Positions 20,148-33,400 of a DNA stretch of 64,000 nt are shown piece after piece. The notes under the pieces were generated by a model. That model was not told the origin of the DNA and ran no database searches. It was given only the letters and a program-made list of their open reading frames with translations. The position numbers and the translations under genes are program-made. The number at the start of each line of letters is the position of its first letter. Positions within the stretch are counted from its first letter, which is position 1. Source of the DNA: Oasisia sp. SBJ-2009 (taxonomy: Eukaryota; Annelida; Polychaeta; Sabellida; Siboglinidae); the NCBI GenBank assembly GCA_964017155.1, contig OZ024857.1, positions 40,925,716 through 40,989,715 of the forward strand, read 5' to 3'.

Positions 20148-22187
20148 TTACAGGTGGGCCGCAAACCTAGAGTTGAAACAGTCCAGGGATTTGGCTGCCA
20201 CTATTTCCTGGGGCAGGCTATTCCATTCGGGTATGGTCCGGGGGAAGAATAACATCTGTCTGTACTGCGTCCCGCAGTAGGGGATGTTGTAGCTGTGTGT
20301 GTTGTTCTTTCTGTGGCTAGATCTGTTTTCTGTTGGCTGTGGTAGGTATTCAGAATCAATGGTGACGAGGCGGTGGTGAAATTTGTAAAACATTTCAAGT
20401 CGAGCTTTTTACGGCGTTGTTGGTGTGTAGGACAGGCAAGAGAGTCGACGATGGAGTTGACACAGGAGGTCTTGTGGTGTCTATTTGTAACCCATCTTGC
20501 TGCTCGGCGTTGAACTTTTTCTATCGTTTTTATATTGTTTGCAGTGTGTGGGTACCAGACGGTGGCCGAGTACTCCAGGATTGGGCGGACAAAGGCTTTA
20601 TATGGTGTTTCTTTGGTTTTCTTGTTTCCGATTTTTAGGTTTCTTCTGAGGAAGCCAAGTGTCTTGTTTGCTTTATTGCTGATGGTGTCTATGTGGAATC
20701 CCCAAGTCAAGTTGTCCTGTTTATGCCAAGGTATTTTGCTGTGCTGACGTTTTGCAGGTTGTGTCCGTGTAGGTGTTATGACGGTACAATTTTCTTTTTC
20801 TTTCGGGTGGCACTCAACGTGTAGCATTTCTGTGGATGGAAGCTCATGGACCACTGTTTCTCCCATATGGTGAGGGAATCAAGATCCTTTTGCAGTTTGT
20901 TCTGGTCCTCTTTGTGTTTAATGATGTTACTGCACAGGGTGTCATCAGCAAACAGACGGATTTTTGATTCAATGTCTATGGGTAGGTCATTGATGTACAG
21001 AAGGAAGAGACACGGGCCGACGACTGATCCCTGGGGGACTCCCGAGTCCACTGGCATGAAGTTTGAGCTCCCCCCCCCCCCCAACCACTACAACCTGCTG
21101 TCTGTATTCGAGAAAGCTGTCAATCCATGCATTGAGTCGATCTCCGATTCCATAGCGACGCAGCTTGTGAACTAGAAAGGTAGGCCCCTATGGCTCACTT
21201 TGTCGAATGCTTTTTCAAAGTCAAGGATAATGGTGTCCTACTGGTTTTCCCTCTCCAGCTCTTCGCCTGTTTCATCCACGAACCCCAGTAGTTGCGTCTC
21301 ACAGGAACGTCCGCATCGGAAGTCATGTTGCTCTGGGCAGAGAATGTTGTTCTTCTCAAGGTATGACATGATGTGACTGGCGACGATGCGCTCCATCACC
21401 TTGCAGGCTATGCATGTGAGTGAGATGGGGCGGTAGTTTTCTGCCGTGTATCGTTCTCCCTTCTTGAAGACAGGCGTAATATGGGCTAATTTCCAGTCGT
21501 GTGGCAATGTTCCAGTCTGGCAGGAGTTTCGGAAGAGCAAGGTAAGGGCTGGTGTGACTTCTTCTGCAACTATCTTCAGGAGCCTTGGTGTGATCCCATC
21601 AGGACCACATGCTTTGTTAGAGTCTAAGTTTAGGAGGAGTTTCTTCACCCTTCTTCGGTAATGTTGACGTTTTTGCAGTCTGAGTACTCAGGAAGGTCTG
21701 ATTTTTGGGGGCAACGTAATTGAAACTCCTCAGCAGTAACAAAACAAAACTGGTTATTAAAAAGCTGGGCTTGTTCTTTGGAGTTAGTAATGAGTTTCCC
21801 AGTATCTTTGAGTGGAGAGACTCCCATCGCTTCAGTTCTTCTTGCTTTGATGAAGCTCCAGAACTTCTTGGAGGAGGTTGGGTTTGTCACGTCATCTGAG
21901 ATCAGGTTTTCTACATGTCTCCAGTAAAGGCGGCGCAGGGTTTTCTGGACTTGCCATTTCAGCAATTTGAATTCCTGTTTCAAGTCTTCATCTCCACACG
22001 TTTTCCAGCGTTTGTGAATCCTGTTCCTCCTTCGGATCAGCTTCTTGGTTTCATAGTCAACCCATTGGTGGCTTGGTTTTAATTTAGTTTGCTTGTGGTG
22101 AACATGTTCTGTATGGGTTTGGCTCAGGCCAGTCTTTAGTTCTGTCCATATGTCTTCTACACCACTATTTTCATTGAAGGTGGACAT
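20148..22187 (-). mobile_element. degenerate non-LTR retrotransposon (RT region of a CR1/Jockey-type element)
   Basis: Minus-strand frames follow one another. First comes a linker with KKLIRRRNRIHKRWK and NPTSSKKFWSFIK (22187-21645). Next is RT start sequence with NKACGPDGI, HITPVFKKGE and NYRPISLT (21648-21238). The RT core follows with GVPQGSVVGPCLFLLYINDL and IRLFADDT (21084-20776), then RPILEYSATVW and VQRRAARWV (20866-20201), and the FFPRTIPEWNSLP end (20393-20148). The catalytic pair is FADD. Frame changes near 21645, 21238-21084, 20.8 and 20.3 kb and a run of 13 C at 21070-21082 break the protein. The endonuclease part is absent, so the copy is 5' truncated and inactive. Confidence 0.88.
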
Positions 22188-22925
22188 GATGGGGAAGGGT
22201 ACGATGATGAAGATTTTTCTCGCCGCCGGAACACTTCAGTACCGTTTTCTGGTTGTCTCGGTTTGGTTAAAGACACCAGAAGACGGGTGGTGTGACGCGC
22301 GCATATTCTTTTGACCGTGGAGCCATGGACCTACGCGAGCGCGTGTGTCTGTGTAAGGCGAGAGGGAGGCAGTGACGTAGCCAGAGGGATGGTCAATAAT
22401 CTTTGAAAATTAGGAGGAGATGGAACCAAGGACCAATAATTTGCTGCCTGATTAATCGAATGACAAAGTACTGAGGATACATGGATGCCGGTGTAGGACT
22501 TCCCTTCCCAGTCCTTCCTTTGACAAAGAAATCTGTTATAATTCAAATAGGGGATTACGTTACCGAAAGTGGAGGAATCGTTCCCTTCTGCAGTAGACGA
22601 TAATCATCGCGCTGGCTGCAACCACAGGACAAAATGTCACCATGCTCAAAGTGCGTGACGCCTAAGGACTATCAATATAACAAAATATGCAAAATAATAG
22701 TTGCCCGAACTAAGGTCAAATTGCACACTGTAACCAAAGTAATTTATCTAGGCAATGTTCTATTATTGAATAGTTGCCACTTCCTACCGTGAACTTTATT
22801 TTTTAACAAGCAGCAACGTTACACGTTCTGAAGTTACTAGTTGAACTCATCACCATCCACGAGGTAGGCCTACGAATGTTTCACTACTGTTTCATCAGCG
22901 TAATTTTAAATGGCTATGTGTTGGT
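22188..22925. other. intergenic stretch, nothing recognised
   Basis: No exon-like or repeat-like sequence that I can support. Confidence 0.4.
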
Positions 22926-23204
<279 letters not shown>

Positions 23205-23929
23205 CGGATGGCCCCTTCCAATGCAAAATCGCCAATAGGGGGATAGACTTATTGTTCAAAACTTATTGCATCGACGCCCACACATTTAGAAACTCAAATT
23301 CTCCAGCTGTCTTCCCGTAATTAAGACTTGTCGAGGGCTCATTCAAATGGTGTCGGCATGCAACACTAGGAAATGCCGTAAGCGTACATGTAATCCCTAT
23401 GCCGCCTCCTGCATCCGCATATATGTGTACAATATAGGCACATTCTAAACACTTTCAAGGGAAGGCTGAACCTAACTGATAGACATTCGGATTCGCATTT
23501 TAATTTTTAGCCAACTTTCACTACGGTGTGACACTGTTTCTTTAATCCACATTTCATTACTTTAACCGGCACCACATCCGCTTTCATGCACATCGTATGC
23601 AATCGCAACACATCAGCAGGGCAGCAATGGTCATGCACTTCGTACATATGAAGTTAGTCTGTATCCAGCTGTACCCAACTGCCCATATATCATTACATGT
23701 CTACACTTTTATCCAGGGCCCATCCAAGGATAATCACTCCATCCGCCCCTCCGGCACCGCCCATCCTGCCCGGTTCAGAAACTAAAGGCAGTGGTAATCG
23801 ATGGTTCCACCGGTCCCCAATACCATCACACGTACTTTCAATTATCCTACCTCTCGCAAGATGTCGCCATAGTAACAGAACGTTGTCGTCGAGATAATTA
23901 GATGGTCCACGGATGCTGCGAAGGTGCCG

Positions 23930-24295
23930 TGCCGTTTCCAACGTAACCAGCGTCAGAACCGTTCCGAACCGCAACGTTCGCCGTACAACTCACGAGACTA
24001 CAGCAACGTTCGACGTACAACTCACGAGACCACAGCGAGGCGTTCGTGGCAACAGCGGCCCGCAGTAATAGCGAAGCGCCGAAGGAACAACTCTCCTATG
24101 TCTACGGTTGTCGCTCTAACTCCTCGCTTGTCTCTGCCGACGCCAACTCCAGACGCGAACACGGCGTGTGCGCTGACCGTGCAATGATGGACGCTTCCCG
24201 CCGCGTTTTTCGTGTGGTCACCCGCGTCGCTGACGGACATGTGAGGGGACGCCACGTTCCCATTTGAATGCGACGGGAACGCGGCATAAGAGACT
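23930..24295 (+). promoter_or_regulatory. CpG-rich region, likely promoter/5' UTR of the gene at 24,296
   Basis: CG dinucleotides are dense here compared with the flanks, including a short duplicated CAACGTTCG.CGTACAACTC module at about 23,970 and 24,004. It ends at the start codon of the adenylate-kinase-like gene. No TATA box is evident. Confidence 0.5.
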
Positions 24296-24452
24296 ATGGG
24301 ATGTGGACGAAGCAAGGAAAAAACGCCAGGGTTGCTCTCGAACGGTTCGCGTCCATCGTTACAAGCCTATGACAGGCGTCCGAAGATCAACGTCACGGTC
24401 TGCTCGAAGGTGAAGAAACTGGACACGAAGCCGCGCATTATCTTTATATTCG
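24296..24452 (+). CDS. first exon: acylation signal and first beta strand
   Basis: ATG has A at -3 and G at +4. Encodes MGCGRSKEKTPGLLSNGSRP through KPRIIFIF plus one base; donor GTGAGT. It reads straight into the P-loop of the exon at 37835. Confidence 0.85.
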
Positions 24453-27400
24453 GTGAGTGTCGTCTGCCAGTCGTGGGCTATTTTACGACTGTGTTCGCCG
24501 TGTGTAGTGTTTTAAATAAAGTTATTACAACGTCATAATGAATGTCTATAGTATAAACTGCACGAGAGAATATCTGACATATTGCACGGATACATTAGTT
24601 AATTATAGAAACATGGCACTCTGTTACCAGTGTTTGTGCTGCAATGATACCTGTAAGTGGTTTAGCAGACATGACAGTGTTATCCCAGGCTATAGTATGA
24701 AATTAATTGAATGGAAACATATTGAAAAAACAGTTTCAGTTTTTTAATATTTTTTAATATTAGATGTGAAATAGATTTACAAGTGTTGGGTATCATGTAC
24801 ATTATCAATTCATTTAAGAAATTTGTAGATCTCCAGTTTGCCTTAGTATTAGGAAACGTTTCAGTAACACAGCAGATATAGTTATTTTCTGCAAGTGTGT
24901 TGATATTACTTTCAGCAGTTTCCAGAGCCTTCAGGCTTCACTGGTACAGGTATATAGATCAGATATAGTTATTTTCTGCAAGTGTGTTGATATTACTTTC
25001 AGCAGTTTCCAGAGCCTTCAGGCTTCACTGGTACAGGTATATAGATCACGTGTAACAGTAGTTTAAAGGACAAACAAAGTTAACATTTACGTGGCATACA
25101 CCTAATAGAGTTAATATAAAGTAACAATTTCCACATATACTCAATTTTTTAACGCCAGCGGTTTACCAGAAAAATATTTTTTAACACCCAGCCATCCAAA
25201 TTCTGTGCGCTACCCCATCTTAGACGAAGAATGACGTCACGACGGTGATCGAGGCGCTCTCCACGTAGATTCCCTGCATAGGGTTTGGCTGTTGTCATGA
25301 AATGGCTGCAACTCGGCAATGCGCGTAACATGCTGATGACGGTAAATATAAAGTTGTCTATTATTGTTATCGCTGAAATCATCCCATCAACTGATGATAC
25401 ATGTCTACATCAAAGCATTTCTCCTCAAAATGGACCGATCAAAGTGCCAAACAGTACGCCCGCAAATCACCAACGTGAATCCATTGCTTCAATACTACCG
25501 GTTTTTTCAACTATTATTGCAACCGTATGCCGAACACGAAGGCATAATTACTAAAGTTTACCATAGATTTAACCACAGATTTAGATATACGTCTATAAGC
25601 AGCTGCTAGATGTCACGCCAACTGAACGAACTGTCGAAGACTCGAAGTTGTTGACCCTTAAAAGCGTCGCCGGAAGCTGACCGAGATATAGAATGCCGCG
25701 CGCTGAATGGCCAAGCCAATTTAACCCTTCACCTATGGCGGCGTCCAGACCATCGTGGATTTCGCTAGAATTTTAGACTTTAAAGTCACATTCTGAGTAA
25801 ACCGCTGACGTTAAAAAATTGAGTATATGTGGAAATTGTTACGTTGTATAAACTCTATTAGGTGTATGACACGAAGCCGTAGCCTTTTTCTGTCCTTTAA
25901 CTTCTTTGTTGATTTCAAGTAACAGCTACTTATATATATATATATATATCAAAGGTAAACTGCAAATGCTAAGTCTGAGATTAATTGATAGCATACAGTA
26001 AACGTTCAGGCTGTTGTTAGCACTGAATCAACGATATGTAGTCATAATCTCTACACCTGAGTGGGTCTTTCTGGATAGCGCTGGCCTGGGTGGAGCAGAG
26101 GTAGGACTAAGAATGAAGTAAACTCTCCTGTTGGATAAGAAACAACAGAAGGGTGAGAGGGAGGTTATATCATATCATATCATATCATATCATATCATAT
26201 CATATCATATCATATCATATCATATCATATCATATCATATCATATCATATCATATCATATCATATCATATAAGGCTTAAATTTAATTAAAACAACAAGAA
26301 TGCCACAACAGCATTATTAATGTAGCCGTTCTATGGCATCTTTTGCTATAAAATGTAGAATTGATTACTAAGAAATTAAGGTAAACATAATTTTTATACA
26401 GTTCAGTACAGTTGGTGTCAATCTCCATGACTGCCCAGATCACTTGATATTACCTCCTAGCAGACTTGTTCACTCGAACACCATCTGGTCTGGAAAGCAT
26501 TCAGCCATGTTGTTTGGGAAGCAATCAGCCATGCGCCAATTACTGTATGCATATTGTTCATACACATTATTTATAGAAAAACAAATTGACAAAATTGGCC
26601 CAAAAGAAAATATACCAAAGCCAGAAACTTGTCGCCTGTAACTTACAGGTGACAAGTGTAAATGTAATGTAGAAATTGTTATCTATCATACATCCTTGAA
26701 TTTGTTCCAAACATATAATATTATTAAATTATTGATGTAATGATTTCTTATCTGTATATTTATACCCTAAATTTGGAGGAAGCCTGGTGGGATTTCTTCC
26801 AAAGTGCACCCACTTCTTCCTGGCTTCTCGGTGTGAGCTAGTATGGTCAATTATCGTCCATCGTGTTAGCATTCTGTGCTGTATTGTATGTTTTGCTTGG
26901 CTCAGTAAACATGTCTCATTCACCGATTAGTGTCTCATGATTGCATGAGCAACATCAAAGCCAGATCTGACATAGACTGCGGGGTTGACGCTGTGATTGG
27001 TGTTTCCTGAGCATGGACGACTGAACGGCCGAACAAATGGATGAAGAAATTAATGGATTTTGATGAAACATGTTAAACATTCATCAGATTAGTGTTGCCG
27101 ATCATTAATTAATACGGTAGCATTGTCTGGAATGTGTTGCAAGATTAAGAAAATGTAATGTTGATATCTTTTATATTTCAAAACAGTAACTATTTATTTC
27201 AATGTGCATAATTTGCCTGTAACAGACTCATTTCAATTATAAAGATTGAGTATTAAATTCCATGAAAGAAAAAAATCCAAATTAAATTTCCAAGAAACTT
27301 GTACATCAATACAGTTAATATTGGACTCTATAAATGCCAGCATATAGCTCATCAGATATTTTGGGCTGGCCAATCATTTATTCAATATAAATGACTGGGC

Positions 27401-30400
27401 ATATGCATGTCCAGGTTTCCTGCGCTTGTCTGGTACTGGACTCACTAGATTTGAACATAATTTATTTTTAAAGACAGCCATCTCAACAAAAATGAAAGCC
27501 AAATTGTGCAGCCTTATACTGCCTCCAAAGCCCTCCACCAGTCTATGGTGGAAACACCTGGGGAATGTCTCACTAACACTAACAAGAGCTCTTTAAAAAT
27601 GTATTTGATCCTTAACAGTGATCTTGGATATCTGAAAACTCTTACCACTACAACGTTCCAGTCACTGGTGTGTCATAGAAATAGTGTCCTTGGTAATATG
27701 GCAATGGATATTTGCATTTTAATATAAAAAAAAAATGATTTAATTTAACGATGAATTTTGTTTTATGATGAATTTTCCCTAAGAGCTGTTTATCTTAGTG
27801 AAATGGTTTCCTGCACATTACAGTCTCAGGAGACTGTAACATAGAGAGGTCAGAGAGGAGACATTTACCCCTGCATCTATCTCAGAGGCAATCAGATTAA
27901 GAACACTCCAGTGGTTTGGGCATGTTTGCATTATGCTGTATGAAAGCCTGACATTCAAGGAACACTGAAGGCCAGAGAAAAAGAGGAAAGGCTACTGAAT
28001 AAATGGAGTGAGTAAATTAGATGCGACAGTAGACTATTAATAGCTGAGCTGAGTGCTCTAGAAACAGAGGGTTGTGACACCGTGGCATCAAGACTCAAGT
28101 TGACATCTATTCAAGTACGTCAAGACCTGGTGTTGGTGGTTTTTATAAATCAATTATTCTACCTGCGTCATGGTGGGAACACCTGTTGATTCCCACACCT
28201 GCAATAATGCCTAATGGCTTGACCTAATGGCTTGACCCAGCGCAAGTCCAGTTAGATATTGTTGCTACATTGAACAGCAATACATGCAGTGATTTGTATT
28301 TGCTAATGGCAGATATTATATTTCATCACTAACTGGACAGAGGCAATTTCGGGCAAAGCATCTTATTGATTAATAAATACATCATCAACAGGAACATAGT
28401 TCTGTGCTGGATGTGACCAGTGGAGATGACAGAGGAGACGACAGAGGAGGTGACAGAGGAGATGACAGAGGAGGTGACAGAGGAGACGACAGAGTAGGTG
28501 ACAGAGGAGATGACAGAGGAGACGACAGTGGAGGTGACAGAGGAGATGACAGAGGAGATGACAGAGGAGGTGACAGAGGAGATGACAGAGGAGACGACAG
28601 TGGAGGTGACAGAGGAGATGACAGAGGAGATGACAGAGGAGGTGACAGAGGAGACGACAGAGGAGGTGACAGAGGAGATGACAGAGGAGGTGACAGAGGA
28701 GACGACAGAGGAGGTGACAGAGGAGATGACGGGGTAGGTGACAGAGGAGATGACAGAGGAGACGACAGTGGAGGCGAAAGAGGAGACGACAGAGGAGACG
28801 ACAGAGGAGATGACAGAAGAGGTGACAGAGGAGACGACAGAGGAGACGACAGAGGAGACGACAGAGGAGACGACAGAGTAGGTGACAGAGGAGATGACAG
28901 AGGAGACGAGAGAGGAGACGACAGAGGAGATAACAGAGGAGATGACAGAAGAGGTGACAGAGGAGACGACAGAGGAGACGAGAGAGGAGACGACAGAGGA
29001 GATAACAGAGGAGATGACAGAAGAGGTGACAGAGGAGATGACAGAAGAGGTGACAGAGGAGACGACAGAGGAGATGACAGAGTAGGTGACAGAGGAGATG
29101 ACAGAGGAGACAACAGAGGAGACAACAGAGGAGATGACACAGGAGATGACAGAGTAGGTGACAGAGGAGATGACAGAGGAGCCGACAGAGGAGGTGACAG
29201 AGGAGATGACAGAGGAGACGACAGAGGAGGTGACAGAGGAGACGACAGAGGAGACGACAGAGGAGACGACAGTGTAGACGACAGAGGAGACGACAGAGGA
29301 GACGACAGTGTAGACGACAGAGGAGACGACAGAGGAGACGACAGAGGAGGTGACAGAGGAGATGACAGAGGAGACGACAGTGGAGGCGAAAGAGGAGACG
29401 ACAGAGGAGACGACAGAGGAGATGACAGAGTAGGTGACAGAGGAGATGACAGAGGAGACAACAGAGGAGACAACAGAGGAGATGACACAGGAGATGACAG
29501 AGTAGGTGACAGAGGAGATGACAGAGGAGCCGACAGAGGAGGTGACAGAGGAGATGACAGAGGAGACGACAGAGGAGGTGACAGAGGAGACGACAGAGGA
29601 GACGACAGAGGAGACGACAGTGTAGACGACAGAGGAGACGACAGAGGAGACGACAGTGTAGACGACAGAGGAGACGACAGAGGAGACGACAGAGGAGGTG
29701 ACAGAGGAGATGACAGAGGAGACGACAGTGGAGGCGAAAGAGGAGACGACAGAGGAGACGACAGAGGAGATGACAGAGGAGATGACAGAGGAGACGACAG
29801 TGTAGACGGAGGAGACGACAGTGTAGACGACAGAGGAGACGACAGAGGAGACGACAGAGGAGGTGACAGAGGAGATGACAGAGGAGACGACAGTGGAGGC
29901 GAAAGAGGAGACGACAGAGGAGACAACAGAGGAGATGACAGTGTAGACGACAGAGGAGATGACAGAGGAGATGACAGAGGAGACGACAGAGGAGATGACA
30001 GAGGAGACGACAGAGGAGACGACAGAGGAGACGACAGAGGAGACGACAGAGGAGATGACAGAGGAGACGACAGAGGAGATGACAGTGTAGACGACAGAGG
30101 AGACGACAGAGGAGATGACAGAGGAGATGACAGAGGAGATGACAGAGGAGACAACAGAGGAGATGACAGAGGAGACGACAGTGTAGACGACAGAGGAGAC
30201 GACAGAGGAGATGACAGAGGAGACGACAGAGGAGACGACAGAGGAGACGACAGAGGAGACGACAGAGGAGACGACAGTGTAGACGGAGGAGACGACAGTG
30301 TAGACGACAGAGGAGACAACAGAGGAGATGACAGAGGAGATGACAGTGTAGACGACAGAGGAGACGACAGAGGAGATGACAGAGGAGATGACAGAGGAGA

Positions 30401-33400
30401 TGACAGTGTAGACGACAGAGGAGACGACAGAGGAGATGACAGAGGAGATGACAGAGGAGACGACAGAGGAGATGACAGAGGAGACGACAGTGTAGACGGA
30501 GGAGACGACAGTGTAGACGACAGAGGAGACGACAGAGGAGACGACAGAGGAGATGACAGAGGAGACGACAGTGTAGACGGAGGAGACGACAGTGTAGACG
30601 ACAGAGGAGACGACAGAGGAGACGACAGAGGAGACGACAGAGGAGACGACAGAGGAGACGACAGAGGAGACGACAGTGGAGACGACAGTGGAGATGACAG
30701 AGGAGACGACAGAGGAGATGACAGAGGAGATGACAGAGGAGATGACAGTGTAGACGACAGAGGAGACGACAGAGGAGATGACAGAGGAGATGACAGAGGA
30801 GACGACAGAGGAGATGACAGAGGAGACGACAGTGTAGACGGAGGAGACGACAGTGTAGACGACAGAGGAGACGACAGAGGAGACGACAGAGGAGATGACA
30901 GAGGAGACGACAGTGTAGACGGAGGAGACGACAGTGTAGACGACAGAGGAGACGACAGAGGAGACGACAGAGGAGACGACAGAGGAGACGACAGAGGAGA
31001 CGACAGAGGAGACGACAGTGTAGACGGAGGAGACGACAGAGGAGACGACAGTGTAGACGGAGGAGACGACAGTGTAGACGACAGAGGAGACGACAGAGGA
31101 GACGACAGAGGAGACGACAGAGGAGACGACAGAGGAGACGACAGAGGAGACGACAGAGGAGACGACAGAGGAGACGACAGAGGAGACGACAGAGGAGACG
31201 ACAGAGGAGACGACAGAGGAGACGACAGTGGAGATGACAGAGGAGACGACAGTGAATAGGACAGTGCATATGCACAGTGTTTCTTCACAGATTGATGATG
31301 TTCTGTCAACCATGCTACTTTTGATGAATATCATTAAGGTCAAGTGTGTTACATCTTTCCCAAATTTATATCTTTCTGTTTTCTGCATAATATCACCTGA
31401 TATTCTGTATAATGACCTGATATCTTTGCATTAGCATCAGTTCTCTTCATGCCTTATGCACCATAAGGCATAAATAAAAGCAGTTCCTTGCTCCTTATGG
31501 TACACAAGGCAGGAGCAAGGTATTCCACTTCATGTGAAGAGGATTGTGGAGTGTCATCGCCCAGCATTAGAGCATTGGACTTGTAATAAAGGGAAACCAA
31601 GTTTTAGTCCTGGGTTGCCATGTTGAAATGGGGCATGTTTGTTCACTCTTCATTCCTCCAATTCAGTCATCTAAATAAATGAGTATGTGGCTGTACAAAG
31701 TGATGTATGTTTGTGCATGACTAGTCTTCATGCATTATGTACAGCTTGGCTGAATGCATGCTAGAGAAGCGAAGAAGGTGTTCGATTGAACAGATCTGCC
31801 ACAGAATAAAGTGTGAAGTAATTTGAGCAGTTCCAAGGACCAGATTCTGCCCATACAAGAAGTCACCATCTTCTTACCTTCTTGTCTACAGCTCAGTTCA
31901 CAGTCTAGAGCAGGCTGGATATGCGCATTTGCTTGAAATCTTCCCACTCCACATGTTTTATTGAGGTTGGAGTGGCTGTCGTCTTTCATTTCCTGCAGGT
32001 GCCCAGCTCAATCCTTTCTCATACTTGGCCGATCTTGTGAGCAAAACCTTTGTACAGTATAATTTGCTCACAGTGGACCTATGTTTCTGGTGTAGCCTGA
32101 TTACTGCAATGACCAGGTAATTGACTGGAAAGAAGAAATACAGCACTTTCCAGAAAGTCCACTGTAGTCAGGTTTTCGTTATTGGCAGATATCCGGTAAA
32201 GCAGGGTTTTATATTTATACTCCTCTATTTAATTTTAATTTTTATTATTACATAAGTAAAACTGCAGTTGGTGCTATTACATGTATGTTCAAGACATATG
32301 TATAAAATAGATACCGAGACAGTATTAAAAACCAACGGCTTACATTAAAAAGAAACAGGTCACTGCAATTAGGATATTACTTAAGATATGAGGTAATGTA
32401 ATTACGGTATTAAGTGGTGATGAACAATTTGCAGATGATCATGTCTGTAGAGCTGAGCGTCAGTGACCTGCTGGGAAGCAGAGAAGTCCCATCTGGCTGT
32501 ACAATGGCCGGCTTGTCGATACTGCGATATAATTAGCCACATCGTCGGCATTATGGCTGGCTATAACGAGCACACAATCGACGAGCTTTTCACTTTCAGC
32601 TGCACTTGTTTGTCGAAATGCACGACAAATTAGCGGTGTTATTTTCCTGTTGACAGAACAAGGTGGTTTGAGGTGGCTGACAGGGTAATGAAAAGATCGT
32701 TGAGTTTCAGTGAAGTTCTATTTTTATCATGATGCAATAGAATTGTGATATTTTAGTTCCACAGATGTTTAGTTGTATAAAATGATGGTCAGTTATATGA
32801 AATGCAACAATACTCTAAAATGAATTAGTATAATATATAATTATTTTGTACAATCATTTTAAAGAAGAAATCTGACAAGAGTTAGGGTCTAATTTATTAT
32901 GCAGTCTGCAAGAAACCAATAGGAGGGAAGCACTGGTGTTATCATTAAATTGTCAGACGTAAACGTTTAGTTTACTGTTTATAGTGTATAGTTACATTAC
33001 GACAGAAATGCCTACCTGACATATATGTATGTGCATTTGTATGTGTGTGTATGTGTGTGTACATGTGTGTGTGTGTATGTGTGTGTACATGTGTGTGTGT
33101 GTATGTAGTTATGTACTACTAATATATGTATTTTTGAAAAACACGGTATATGTCTGTGGATGTTTGTGAATATGTTTATAAGTGAATCTGTATGAATGTG
33201 CTTGAGTATAATGATACCTTTAATGTATTAAATGCGGCGTGGCTGAATTCTTCATGAACATCTTTAAAATAAGTGTCTGCAATTAAGGTCTTTCAACAGC
33301 CTTCAGAATCACATACCACACTGTACAAGGACACATTTTCATATATTAAAATTACTTAATTACACCTAAACTAGGTATGGTACAAAATGACCAAATTTAC

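Noticed and set aside
28329..31388. Giant open frames (~950-1,019 codons) on both strands of the 12-bp array
   Set aside because: They consist only of repeated tetrapeptides, exist in several frames at once, and follow from a 12-bp unit that contains no stop. No splice sites or start context support translation.
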